DNA of 64,000 nucleotides. It comes from an uncultured Kordiimonas sp. (lineage in GTDB: Bacteria; Pseudomonadota; Alphaproteobacteria; Sphingomonadales; Kordiimonadaceae). Below, piece by piece: positions 51,635 to 62,800 of the stretch. The position numbers and the translations under genes were made by a program. Location: assembly GCA_947503625.1 (NCBI GenBank), contig CANNEK010000003.1, positions 803,356-867,355 of the forward strand, in the 5' to 3' direction. Position 1 is the first letter of the stretch. The number at the start of each line of letters is the position of its first letter. Below the pieces are notes generated by a model. It saw only the letters and a list, made by a program, of their open reading frames with translations, did not search any database and was not told the origin of the DNA.

Positions 51635-54487
51635 TTAGAAACGTGTACGAACACCAAACGTAAAGCGACGGCCCAGAACATCATAGGTACCAGCATCCGT
51701 GTTAAACTGACCTGCAGCACCACGACCGATAAGTGGCGGATCGTTGTCGAGCAGGTTATTGATGGTTGTATACAGAGTGAAGTTGTCATCCAGCTTGTAT
51801 GAGAAGGTCAGATCAACATAGTGCTCCGCACCAATTTCTGGAATGAACAGAGTTGGGATTGGGTCACCGTTTGCTTCCGCCAGGTTGATACGCTCGTCCG
51901 TCACACCACCAACATAACGATAAAGCAGTGAAGTGGTGAGGTTATCAAGCCTGTGCGTCAAGCGAGAAACGAAACGCCATTCCGGGTCTGCCCGACCACA
52001 GGTTCCGCGCACACCAACTGTGCCATCACAGTTCACAGGATTGACAAATGGGCTGGAAGTCGTTGTTGCCTCGATCAGGTATGAACCAGCCAGGAACCAC
52101 GTGAAGTCGCCGTAGTTGTCAGTATCAAGAGAATAGTCCACACGGAAATCAACGCCTTTAACTGTGCGCTGCGCGATGTTTTGACGGAACAACGGAACTT
52201 CTTCCAACTGGCCATCAGAACGACGGGCTGTCAGAACCTGACAGAACTCATTATCAAGACTGAGATTACTGCGACAAGCGTTAATTGTTGGGGACAAACC
52301 GCCACCAAATATTGCGATCGCATCGTCCACTTTAATGCTATATAGGTCGGCTGTGAACGTCAGTCCCGGTGCCTGTGAAGGCTGGTAAACGAAACCAACT
52401 GACCATGTATCAGATGTTTCTTCAAACAGGTTTGGATTACCGCCATTCAGCACTTCAATTTGTGCGTTTTCCTGTTGGAAGGTTCCGATAGCGTCTGCCG
52501 GCACACCCAGCGAATTCACACAGAAGTCAGCTTCCGCCTGACTGCGGTTGGCTGTAGCGTTACACAAATCCTGCGCGCCCGGGAATGCATTGGTTTGCCC
52601 CTGGAAAAGCTCAAGAACGTTTGGCGCACGTACCGCACGTTGGTACAAACCACGGAACTTCAAGTCGTCAAAGGGACGCCATTCACCACCAATTTTGTAG
52701 CTTGTGACACCGCCCGCTGTGGAATAGTCGGAGAAACGAACACCAAGTTCAAGACCAAGGTATTGCGCACCCTCTACACCAGAGAGAATTGGAATGATCG
52801 ATTCCGCATAAATCTCTTTGACGTCAAAACTACCAGATGTCGGCTGGCCAGCGTTAAAGCCATCAATGTCACCAGAAGCAAGGAAAGTATCAGGCGTAAA
52901 AGAAGCTGATTCCTTGCGGTACTCGACACCGACTGCAATACCAACATCACCAGCAGGCAATTCAAGGATGCTGCCTGCAATGTTACCGCCCACCTGTTGC
53001 TGTTCAACTTGTGTCAGGTTGGTGGCACCCGTAACAATGAAATCAACCATCTCTTGCGTCAGGTTGCCTTGTCCAAAGGGATTAAGCACCACACAGCCGC
53101 CTGATGGATCGAGACATTGCGTCGGATTGTCAGGGTCAACCAGCAGCCCCTGCTGGAACTTGGATATAACAATGTTGCCGTCTTGGCGCTGCGAGTTTTC
53201 ATTACGGCCATAGTTGTAGAAGAATTCCCATGCCATGCCATTTTCAAGTTCGCCATCAAATCCGCCAACCACACGGAAAAGGTTGCGGCTATCCCGGCTT
53301 ACCCGTCCGCCAGCTTCAAGCGTACGACGACGAACGCCAGTGGTAACGATGTTGTCACCATCATCATCAATCTGAGCAAAGACGTCACGTACAGCATCAG
53401 TAATGAACGGGTTACGGAGGTCGACCTGGAAGCCGGTTTCAGAGAATGGTGTCGCAGCCAACTCACGTTCGATGGTGTTGTTGGCAAAAGTAACCTCACC
53501 AAAGAAGCGAACACCGTCAGTTACCTGATAGCTACCCATACCGCTGAAGGTGTAACGCTCAAGTGGCAACAGAAGGTTGTTCACTGGTGCAAAGTTATAT
53601 TCGTCTTGTGGACGCACAACAGCACGTGCCTGCCCATCGTCAGTTACAAGGAAACCATTTGAACCAATTGGGTTGCCAAACGAGTCTAGGCCACCAACAC
53701 TTGGTAGAGCGTTGGAGTTGAAACGACCCTGCGGAATTGTCGTGCTGCCACCGGGGGCAAGACCAGCGCCGCCCGCAAGTTCGTTGAACTGGATAGCCGA
53801 GTGATCCCTTGCGCCAGCCAGCACCTGATCACGTTTCAGGTAGTTGGCGTTTAGCACTACGTTGCCGCGACCATCACCAGAATTGACGCCGATAGTGATA
53901 TCTGCGCTGACACGCTCACCGTCACCTTCCTGAGTGATGCCGTACTGGGTATTAGTTGCTATACCCTCAAAGTCACGCCGTGTGATGAAGTTGACAACAC
54001 CAGCCATTGCATCGGAACCATAAACGGCGGATGCGCCGCCAGTTACAACTTCAACGCGTTCAATCAGCGCCGCAGGAATGTTGTTCAGATCAACCACACC
54101 GTTTGTGGCCGCGCCAACGAAACGGCGACCGTTAACCAGCACAAGCGTACGCTGGATGCCCAGGTTACGCAGGTCAACGTTTGCTTGCCCGTTACCGGGG
54201 TTGTTCGTACTTGGGCCGTTACTGGAAACAGTTTGCGGCAGTGTATTAAGTAGTTCTTCAACTTCAGTGAATGAACCAAGGCGGAATTCTTCACCTGTAA
54301 TAACGTTTACTGGGCTATTTGCCACCACGTCCTTGCGCGGAATGCGCGAACCGGTAACAACAACTTCTTCAAGTTCGGCATCTGTGTCGGTGTCCTGCGC
54401 GGAGACCGATGTACTGGCGCCCGTTAGCATAACAGCAGACATGACTGACAGCGCCGTTGTGCTCTTTAAGCGGTTTAGATAAGACAT
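51635..54487 (-). CDS. TonB-dependent receptor 3 (paralog of receptor 1)
   Basis: A 950-residue outer-membrane receptor with a signal peptide (LKSTTALSVMSAVMLTGAST) and GGGAGGAAATG before the ATG. The plug has EEVVVTGSRIPRKD, LRNLGIQRTLVLVNGRRFVG and ERVEVVTGGASAVYGSDAMA. The barrel contains CLDPSGGC and ends GRRFTFGVRTRF. Plug and barrel motifs match receptor 1 closely, including Cys pairs, so they probably take related ligands. The LysR gene upstream is divergent and is a likely regulator. Codon use (GGT, CGT, GTT) resembles receptor 1. Confidence 0.93.
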   Translation of the reverse strand: MSYLNRLKSTTALSVMSAVMLTGASTSVSAQDTDTDAELEEVVVTGSRIPRKDVVANSPVNVITGEEFRLGSFTEVEELLNTLPQTVSSNGPSTNNPGNGQANVDLRNLGIQRTLVLVNGRRFVGAATNGVVDLNNIPAALIERVEVVTGGASAVYGSDAMAGVVNFITRRDFEGIATNTQYGITQEGDGERVSADITIGVNSGDGRGNVVLNANYLKRDQVLAGARDHSAIQFNELAGGAGLAPGGSTTIPQGRFNSNALPSVGGLDSFGNPIGSNGFLVTDDGQARAVVRPQDEYNFAPVNNLLLPLERYTFSGMGSYQVTDGVRFFGEVTFANNTIERELAATPFSETGFQVDLRNPFITDAVRDVFAQIDDDGDNIVTTGVRRRTLEAGGRVSRDSRNLFRVVGGFDGELENGMAWEFFYNYGRNENSQRQDGNIVISKFQQGLLVDPDNPTQCLDPSGGCVVLNPFGQGNLTQEMVDFIVTGATNLTQVEQQQVGGNIAGSILELPAGDVGIAVGVEYRKESASFTPDTFLASGDIDGFNAGQPTSGSFDVKEIYAESIIPILSGVEGAQYLGLELGVRFSDYSTAGGVTSYKIGGEWRPFDDLKFRGLYQRAVRAPNVLELFQGQTNAFPGAQDLCNATANRSQAEADFCVNSLGVPADAIGTFQQENAQIEVLNGGNPNLFEETSDTWSVGFVYQPSQAPGLTFTADLYSIKVDDAIAIFGGGLSPTINACRSNLSLDNEFCQVLTARRSDGQLEEVPLFRQNIAQRTVKGVDFRVDYSLDTDNYGDFTWFLAGSYLIEATTTSSPFVNPVNCDGTVGVRGTCGRADPEWRFVSRLTHRLDNLTTSLLYRYVGGVTDERINLAEANGDPIPTLFIPEIGAEHYVDLTFSYKLDDNFTLYTTINNLLDNDPPLIGRGAAGQFNTDAGTYDVLGRRFTFGVRTRF

Positions 54488-54935
54488 CTTTCATTTCCTC
54501 CCAAAAGATATACGAAATGCAAATTGCACGTGCCTGAGTTTTGAATTTCAGGTCATTTAATTTTTTTAAAACGCATCATTGCGAAAGCTACAGAACCAGA
54601 AAGGCCCGGGCATTTTCACCTGCACCAAACCTTATTGGACTCGTATTAGATTGATCCCCGCAGCCATCTGTATGCGCGGCATAAAATACCTAATGTCGAC
54701 CGGTTTCAGGAAAGGTTAATATAGAATGGCAGTATTCGTAATTTGCATAATGCTATAGATGGTTGTAATTTTAGACTAATAAACCTTTGTCCATCTAGCG
54801 CAAAGCGGCAGATTTGTTGCAATTTGTGACATAAAGCGTCGGGACATATGTATTAAGTCGTATGCACGCAACTCAAAAATGATCAAAAAATAACGCAAAA
54901 AAACAGAATAAACTGTCGAAATTCTAGGGGGGAAC
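54488..54935. promoter_or_regulatory. Divergent region TonB receptor 3 / LysR
   Basis: 448 AT-rich nt. It contains the leader of the receptor with a small hairpin (CCTGA / TCAGG, 54533-54552) and a TGCA-AAT-TGCA palindrome (54518-54528). The LysR ribosome-binding site GGGGGG is at 54927-54932. A LysR box could not be fixed. Confidence 0.4.
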
Positions 54936-55835
54936 GTGGACATTAAGTGGATCGAGGACTTTTTACACCTCGTCGAAACAAAAAATTTCTCTTTGGCCGC
55001 TGAAAAACGATGTGTGACTCAGTCTGCGTATAGTCGCCGCATTCGTGCTCTTGAGAATTGGATTGGAGCCGAGCTTTTTGATCGGCGTACCATCCCAATC
55101 AAGGTAACAGAAAAGGGCCAAAAATTTCTACCGTACGCCGAAAAAGTATTAGCTGATATAAATCAGATACAGGCGAAATTTCGCCCGCATTCCAATCCGG
55201 AAAAGAACGAAATCAAAATCATAACGCAGCATTCCCTCATGTTGCATTTTGTACCTGATTTTTTCATGAATTTTGATTTCAAAAACACCAAAATGAATAT
55301 GACTTCTAATCTGAACAGTTTCGAATCTTACTTCGAGGATATCACTGCGGGGTCTTCAGATTTGTTCATTTCATACGAAGTGCCGGCGTTGCACAGGAAA
55401 CTGACCGCCGTTCCACACATCAAAAGCATGGTTGTTGGTACAGAAGATATGGTCCCCGTGGTTGCCCAACATGCCAAAGAAGAATTCAACTGGTCTAAAT
55501 CAGGCACCATCCCTCATCTGACACTGAATAATCGCGCCTTTATCACGGCAATCGTTCGCGAAAAACTTATGGCCCATCATGAAAAACTAAATACTGTGTA
55601 TGAGGCCAACCTGTCCGAATCTCTGCTCCAAATGGCAAAGCAGGGTAAGGGAATAGCTTGGCTACCTTACTCCGTATGCAAAAACGAACTGGAAGCTGGT
55701 AGCATTGTTATTCTGGATGGGCCGGACCTTATCGTGCCGTCAAACATTATCGCTTATCTGAATTCAAAAAATGCTGACGCAATAACCAGAAAATTGTGGC
55801 AGCACATGAATCATCAGGCTCAACAATCCGGGTAG
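54936..55835 (+). CDS. LysR-family transcriptional regulator
   Basis: A 299-residue protein with the N-terminal winged HTH: WIEDFLHLVETKNFSLAAEK and CVTQSAYSRRIRALENWIGA. The C-terminal effector domain is as usual for the family, with SESLLQMAKQGKGIAWLPYS near residue 230. The HTH wording (IKWIEDFLHL, SQSAYSRRI) resembles the HypT/YjiE branch. GTG start at 54936 with GGGGGG just before it. It is divergent from TonB receptor 3. The effector is unknown. Confidence 0.9.
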   Translation: MDIKWIEDFLHLVETKNFSLAAEKRCVTQSAYSRRIRALENWIGAELFDRRTIPIKVTEKGQKFLPYAEKVLADINQIQAKFRPHSNPEKNEIKIITQHSLMLHFVPDFFMNFDFKNTKMNMTSNLNSFESYFEDITAGSSDLFISYEVPALHRKLTAVPHIKSMVVGTEDMVPVVAQHAKEEFNWSKSGTIPHLTLNNRAFITAIVREKLMAHHEKLNTVYEANLSESLLQMAKQGKGIAWLPYSVCKNELEAGSIVILDGPDLIVPSNIIAYLNSKNADAITRKLWQHMNHQAQQSG

Positions 55836-55849
55836 ACGCTTGCAACCAC

Positions 55850-56211
55850 CTATTTGGGGTTAAAAGGTTTCACAGTATAATCGTCTGCACCGCAGCCCAA
55901 GCCCTCCAACTTGTCTATATCTCCTGACCTAGCGCTGATGAAAATGACAGGTACATGGTCGTTTTCACGGATTTTCCGGATTACTCCAAATCCATCAAGC
56001 TTTGGCATATTGATATCAAGAAGCATCAGGTCAGGAGAAAGCGCTCTATATTGCATCAGCGCTTCGGCACCATCATTCGCAAACACTACCCGCAGGCCTG
56101 CTCGCTCAATATAGGTGGCAGGATCAGCCGAATGTCCGGGTCGTCCTCAGCAACTAGTATGCGCGCATTTTGGAATTCAGAGATCTCATTCATGGTCTTT
56201 GATATTCCCAT
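55850..56211 (-). pseudogene. Broken response regulator (frameshift and C-terminal truncation)
   Basis: Two minus-strand frames together make one receiver domain. The first part (from 56211 or 56193) has ARILVAEDDPDIRLIL and then runs off frame. The second has YIERAGLRVVFANDG, LMLLDINMPKLDGFGVIRKI and DDYTVKPFNPK. They join in register if one base is restored near 56121, giving LILATYIERAG. Translation ends at K-P-F-N-P-K with a TAG, so the wing-helix output domain of the OmpR/BaeR type is absent. The sequence resembles BaeR-type regulators. A single-base sequencing error could explain the frameshift, but not the truncation. Confidence 0.75.
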
Positions 56212-56872
56212 TATCAATTGAATACTAGCACAGCCTGTAGACCAAGTACCCAATCTCCTCGTAGTTATTGGACGCAGTTCACATTTTAAGGAGGAAAACA
56301 CGTCACTAAATGCATGTGACACATCTGTGTGGAGATTTCATGGAGGTAAGAGACGTAAAGGCTTCCTACATGTAAAAACCGACCCTCGAATTTTCCAGTT
56401 CTTCAATTGTTTTTCCTCGCAGGATTTACCGTATCAGGGCTATTCCCCTCACGGTGCCCTTCTTCGCTCTGCTCATGGGTCCATGTTAAAATCCGTATCT
56501 CTCGGGGCCAAAAAAAATGAAACACCCCGGTCCTGAGGAGACTGAGGCGTTTTTTTGATGGTTACGGGAGTAGGGTTTTAGGTGCGCATGCCTAAAGGCA
56601 TTGCTTCCCTGTCCTTGGCGCTCATTCGCAATGCATTGCTGCGCCGGCGGTTGAACCTGCGACCTTCAGGTTATGAGCATGATTGGTAGGCGTGTAACCA
56701 TATGATTTTATTCATATATTCAAATCGCCGAAAACTCGTGTGTGCATTTTTGTGTGAGTTTCAAGATTCGAAAAGTCTCTTTTAATGCTCATCAGGCGCA
56801 TATGTGACGGTTTTAGTTAAACTCCGTCACGTATGCATTTGGGCGGTATCCCGGCGTATTTTACCTGTAACT
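56212..56872. other. Decayed intergenic region
   Basis: About 660 nt with no convincing gene. It contains a 27-nt tRNA-Met fragment (56651-56677), T-runs near 56550, and the beginning of the 46-nt repeat copy B at its right edge. No transposase or integrase remains are recognised. Parts may be leader or terminator of the RTX gene. Confidence 0.5.
56651..56677 (-). other. tRNA-Met (CAT) fragment, anticodon loop to T-loop
   Basis: On the minus strand this reads CTCATAACCTGAAGGTCGCA then GGTTCAA, the anticodon loop with CAT, variable region and start of the T-arm of a methionine tRNA. The T-stem 3' side and acceptor stem are missing (GCAGG is not followed by CCTGC), and the 5' half is absent. 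It looks like an integration scar of the attachment-site type. Confidence 0.65.
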
Positions 56873-59800
56873 CTACAAAACAACCTGCCCGCTATCGAAG
56901 ATGGTTTGCAGTTCGGCCTGATCGATGCCTTCCAGAATGATGGTGCCGTGTGTGCCGATGGTCAGTGTGGCATCACCGCCCTCAAACGTCGCTGCCGCCA
57001 GCAGGTCAGCAAGCACCAGCCCCTCTATCTCCGAGAGATCAAGCACATCTGCGTCACCGTCCGCGGTACCAAAGTCCGTAATGGTATCGCTACCAAAGCC
57101 TGTGATAAATGCGAACGTGTCATCACCTGTGCCGCCAGTGATACTGTCATCACCAGACCCACCGTAAATCAGGTCGTCATCAGCACCGCCGTTAACCGTG
57201 TCGCTGCCAGCACCGCCAAACAGGGTGTCATTCCCGGCTCCGCCATCAACCAGATCATCATCCGTGCCACTGAATGCCTGATCGTCGCCGTTACCGCCCA
57301 TCAGAACATCATTGCCATTACCGCGACCACCAAAGAGGACATCATCGCCGTTACCGCCGTCGATGGTGTCGTCACCGTCACCGCCGCCGATGGTATCACG
57401 CGCGTTGTCGCCAAAAATGGTGTCCATGCCGGTGCCCGCATAAATCACATTGTCGCCGCCACTTGTGTTCACAACCGTGCCGGTTTCTGTGTTGTAAGAG
57501 CCGCCAACGATCAGATCGTTGCCCTCACCACCAAACAAGGTATCATCGCCGGCGGGGCCGGTGTTGCTGTCCCGCGTTGAGGGGCCCGCTTCACCGCCAA
57601 CAATCAGATCGTCGCCGCGACCTGCACCAATGATATCGTTGCCACTATTACCCTGGACGGTATCGCTGCCTTCATCACTGGCGCCTGCGAATATACTGTC
57701 ATCGCCCCTGCCCCCATCTATGTTGTCATCGCCAGCATCACCGCGCAGGAAGTCGTCGCCCCTGCCCCCATTGATAGTATCATCCCCGGATCCGCCTTCG
57801 ATGGTATCGTCCAGCCGACCACCTTCGATGTCGTTGCTGTCACCGGTGGTATCGTCTTCCTCTCGAACGATAACCGGTGTTGGTTCCGGGCTTGGTGAAG
57901 GCGATGGAGAAGGCGTCGGGTCCGGCGCAGGCGCTGGTGTTTCGTCGGTTGACGTTGTGAAGGTAAAGTTGCTGGACTGCAGCACATCATTCACATTTGC
58001 AAAGCCGAGTATTCTTAGACTACTGCCATTACCAAGATCGATGTTAAGCTCGTCATCATTGCCGTCTAGCGTCGAGTTAGCCATAATGTCAGCCAAGCTT
58101 GTCAGCGCTGTATTGACCAGCTCAATGGTGTCGCCTGCAGCCGCATCAAAATCAGTGATGGTGGTTCTGTTGCCGGAACGCGATGAAAAAGACGCAAAAA
58201 AGTCCTTTGAACCACTGTCCGATTCTGGGGCCGCAGCCACTATAAATGTATCAGCACCTTCACCGCCTGTTAGCGTATCATCCTGACTTGTTAGCGCATC
58301 ACCGTTTTCGTCGGTTACACCGCCAGTTAGTGTATCGTCACCATCGCCGCCATTTATGCTGTCACCGCCGCCAAGGCCGTTCAGTGCATTATCGCCAGTA
58401 TCGCCAATAAGCGTATCATCGCCGCCACCGCCATTAGCGTTTTCAATACTGGTCAGCGCATCAACATCTGAACCAGAGGTTGCCCTACCCAAAGCGAGAT
58501 TAAGTAAAAGATTGGATTCCATGCAGAAATCAAAGGTATCAATGCCATCACCACCATCAAGGGTGTCGCTGCCGGTACCGCCATTCAGGGTGTCATCACC
58601 TGCACCACCAAACAGGATGTCATCAGCAGCATTACCCATCAGTTCGTTACCGCCCGCATCACCTGTTAACGAGTCAGTGCCATTCGATCCAATGACATTC
58701 TCAAAATTGGCAATGGTGTCCGTGCCGCCTGCAAAGTCTGTCGCTGTGCCGGTTGCCAGGTTAACGACTGTGACACCAATGGGGTCAGACGAATCTGTGT
58801 AATCCAGTGTGTCCACGCCGTCACCGCCGTCCAGATCATCATCGCCGCTGTTGCCGTCAATGGTGTCATCACCTGCACCGCCAGTGATCGTGTCGTTACC
58901 GGCACCACCAAACAAGCTGTCATCATTCGCTGAGCCGGCAATGACGTCGTCGAAATCACTACCGATCACTCCCTCAATGCTGATCAGTGTATCGGTTTCA
59001 CTGCCGGAAATGGCCGTACCTGCCACTAAATCAACGCTAACGCCCATAAGGTTACTGAAATCGATGGTATCGGTGCCGTCACCGCCGTCCAGCGTGTCGT
59101 CGCCGTTGCCGCCGTTCAACAGATCATCACCGTCCTGCCCGCGCAGGCTATTGGCATTGCCGTCGCCGGTTAAGGTGTCATTGGCATTGGTGCCAACAAG
59201 GTTTTCAATACCAGACAGTGTTCCCGTCTGAGACACGCCGCCACCATCTCCAAAGGCCCGAAATGCTTGGTTAAGACTGAAAGCCGAGGATACCCCTCCA
59301 GAAGAACTTATCGTTCCGCTTGCGAGGCTGGCATTAACACCAGCAAAGGGCCCGGTTACTGCACCAAATTCACTCTCACCAAGGAATGCGGTGTCATTGC
59401 CATCACCACCAATGAAGGTGTCATTACCGCCACCGCCAACAAGAATGTCATCACCGTCGCCGCCATCAAGCCTGTCATCATCGCCGCCGCCATCAAGTGT
59501 GTCGTTGTCATCGCCACCAGACAAGAAATCATTTTCACTACCACCGATCAGGCTGTCATTGCCGGCACCGCCAATTAATGTGTCTTCACCGTCATCGCCG
59601 CCACTCAGGGTGTCATCGCCTGCAAGACCATCAAAATTATCAGCGCCGTCAGTGCCACCAAACGTATCGTCACCTGATGTACCAAGGTCTGCTAAATCAG
59701 CAACTTGAATAGTCCGCGTGTCGTTGGCGGACGCGCCGTTTGCGTCCACAATGGCAACTGTTACCGTGCGGTCATCAGTGGAAGGTGACGTTGAAGTGCT

Positions 59801-62800
59801 ATCAAAGCTGATGGATTGTATCAGCTCAATGATTGCAAGCGGCGGTGCGCTATTATTGAAGGTAATCTGCAACACATCATCGCCGTCCGCGGTGCCATCC
59901 GCATTCCCTTGGGTAACTTGGGCAATAACCACACCATCAGCCAGCACATCGCCGCCAGCAAAAGTTATGGCAGAGCCCGTGCCGTTGGTATCAGAGATGC
60001 TGATGCGGTCTGTGCTTTCGCTGCCATCGGTTATCTGGACAAAAAGCTGCGCGCCTTGAATGTCCGAGACACCGTCAGGGTCATCTACGGCCAAAGCTGG
60101 GTCAAGCGCTGTTGGCCCATCGCCTTCGGTGTAATTCAGTGGTGTTGTGTCATCAATGCTGATGGTTGGCGTATTGTTGCCTGAAACTGCCGCAGCGGCT
60201 CCTACCCCACCAGCTGGGCCAAGCGGGTTGGTCAAGAAAATCGTGTTATTACCGTTTGTAGACGTGATGCCGGTAAGTATCTGGTCAAAGTCAGCCTCGA
60301 TAGTCGGCGTGCCCGTTGTCGTACCAGATGAATATATTCCGGTGCGCAACACATTGGTGCCAACAAAGTTTAGATTACCTCCGTTATAGATACTGTTCTG
60401 TGTATTACTTTCTGAATTTGCAAAAATACTGTCGGTAACAGTTGTTGTTTGGTTACCACCACCGGAAAGTTGATACCCATCATTACGTGCAAATGTTGTG
60501 TTTGTGATTGTGACAATATTAGACCCGGAGCCATAACCTGTTCTTGTGTAAGAACGCACTGCGCTGCTGTTCACACCAGCAGTATTATCTGCAATGGTAG
60601 ACCCTGTGATAGAAAGGTTACCTTCACGGATATTTATAGCGGAACCGCCAATGTCATTACCGCCTGCGGTAGTGTTGCGGCTGAAATTACTATTGTTGAT
60701 AGTCACTGGAGTTTCGGACGAGTTAAGACCCCCACCGTATTGGTTAGCCGTGTTATCCGTGATAGCTGTGTTAGATATAACAAGGCTGGACGCGGCATAC
60801 CTTGCATGAATACCGCCACCTGTTGCCGCCGTATTGTTGCTAATAGTGCTATTGTTAATCGTAAGCGTTGAACCATTTCTATCTTCAAAGGATATACCGC
60901 CACCACGATTACTAAGGTTAGACGGATCAAGATAACCACCAGTTATCGTCAGTCCATCAAGCGTCACATCGCCGTCAGTGATCCTCAGCACACGGCTGTT
61001 GCCGTCTGCGTCAATCGTCACATCCGGTGTGCCATCATCGTCAAGATCACCGTCAATGGTCACACCTGTTGTGATTTCAAGCTGCGTGCCACCAAGCGTG
61101 ATGGTGCCGCCCTGATTGCCAGATGTTGTGCCGTCCAGATCAAAGGTGATTTCAGTGCCATCGCTTGCAAGCGCCAGCGCTTCACGCAGCGACAGGCCGC
61201 CACCGTCCGCTGTTTCCGCTGCCAAGTCACCCGTTACGGTGGCATCATCGCCCGTATCAAGGGCGGTTGTCACAGTCAGTGTTGGCGCAACAGCAGGCCC
61301 CGAGCCCGCCACAACTGTGCCAGATGGTGCCGCCGGTCCGCCCGATAAAACAGCAATGGTTTGCGCACTGCCGCCGTTATCTGCCAGTAACCCGGCACCC
61401 GCAGGTGCGCCGCTGCTGGTGTCAAGACTAGCAAATACAGTTGCAGGGTCTGCATTCACCACATTGGCTGCTGAGGCATCAAAAGCGCTATTGTCGGCCC
61501 CAACAATATTGGTGCCAGTGAAATTAGCGTTACTGGAAATTTCAGCACCGAAAACTGTAGCGCTATTACCGAGGATTATACTGTCTGTGATATTTAATGT
61601 GGTACCAGCATAGTAGTTGTAGACACCACCACCCGTATTAGATGCCGAATTACCACTGATGGTGCTGTTGCTGACATTCAGCGTACCGTTAATATTGTAA
61701 ACACCACCGCCATTGGAGGTTGCCGAATTGCCACTGATGGTGCTGTTGCTAACCGTCAACGCGCTGCCGCTGCTGTGAATACCACCACCATTACTAGCAT
61801 TGCCGCCTGTAATCGTCAGGCCGTCCAGTGTGTTGGTGCCGCCACTAAAGTTAAACACACGGCTATTGCCGTCTGCATCAATGGTTACATCAGGCGTATC
61901 ATCGTCATCCAGATCACCATCAATAGTGATGCCTTGGCTGATCGCAAGCTCGGTGCCGCCAAGGGTGATGGTGCCGCCCTGATTGCCGGATGTTGTCCCG
62001 TCCAGATCAAAGGTGATGGTATCACCCGCTTCGGCAAGACCAATGGCTTCGCGCAGCGACAGGCCGCCACCGTCCGCTGTTTCAGCCGCCAAATCACCGG
62101 TGACCGTCGCATCAACGCCAGTATCAAGGTTAGTCGTTACAGTGAAAGCGTCCGGCTGGGCGGTAATGTTGAACGTAACTGTTTCATCATCTGTGCCGCC
62201 ATTACCATCATCCGTTTGAATGCGAATAGAACCAGCATTTGTGCCGTTCAGGTTTGGGGTGGGGGTAAAGGTCAGACTATTAAGGGCGCCATTTATATCT
62301 GCAAGGGCACCACTGAATATGATCAACGGATCATCCGTGCCATCGCCGGTCGTGAAAGCTATGAAACCGGGGCTCAGTGATGCGGTCCCACCTGTGATGG
62401 TCAGTGTGACAGTCTGCGTGTCGTTATCACTATCGGCGATTTGAATATCGTCCGCAATCGCGACATTGGTGTCATCCTCGTTCACCGTTGGCGCCGTAGG
62501 CAGCGTAATTGTGGGCGCAGCGTTGGGACCGGTAGCCCCAAGTCCTGCATACGCACCTGTAGCCGGTGCCGTTTGGCCCGCACCCGTTCCAGCAAGTGCG
62601 CCACCAACAACACCATTTACAGTTGCTGTACTCGCAAAAATTTGGCTCAGGTCAGTTTGAACAGTTGCGGATGTACCATTTATTGTGGGATTTTGACTCG
62701 AAGTAATCAGTGTGGCCGACGAAAAAACATTACTGCCAGTATAAGTGAAAGTGCCATTGTAACCGGGACCACCGTCGTAATTAACAGCATTATTTTCGCC

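Noticed and set aside
56600..56700. Complete tRNA gene
   Set aside because: Only 27 nt match; acceptor stem, D-arm and the 3' side of the T-stem are absent.
57519..58286. Long plus-strand ORFs (255 and 258 codons) opposite the RTX gene
   Set aside because: Repetitive Ser/Pro composition is the reverse complement of GGxGxD repeats; the minus frame is unbroken for 2282 codons.
56873..59700. Regularly repeated short units that could suggest a CRISPR array
   Set aside because: They are in-frame nonapeptide codons with a 27-nt period and varied sequence, not exact repeats with spacers.
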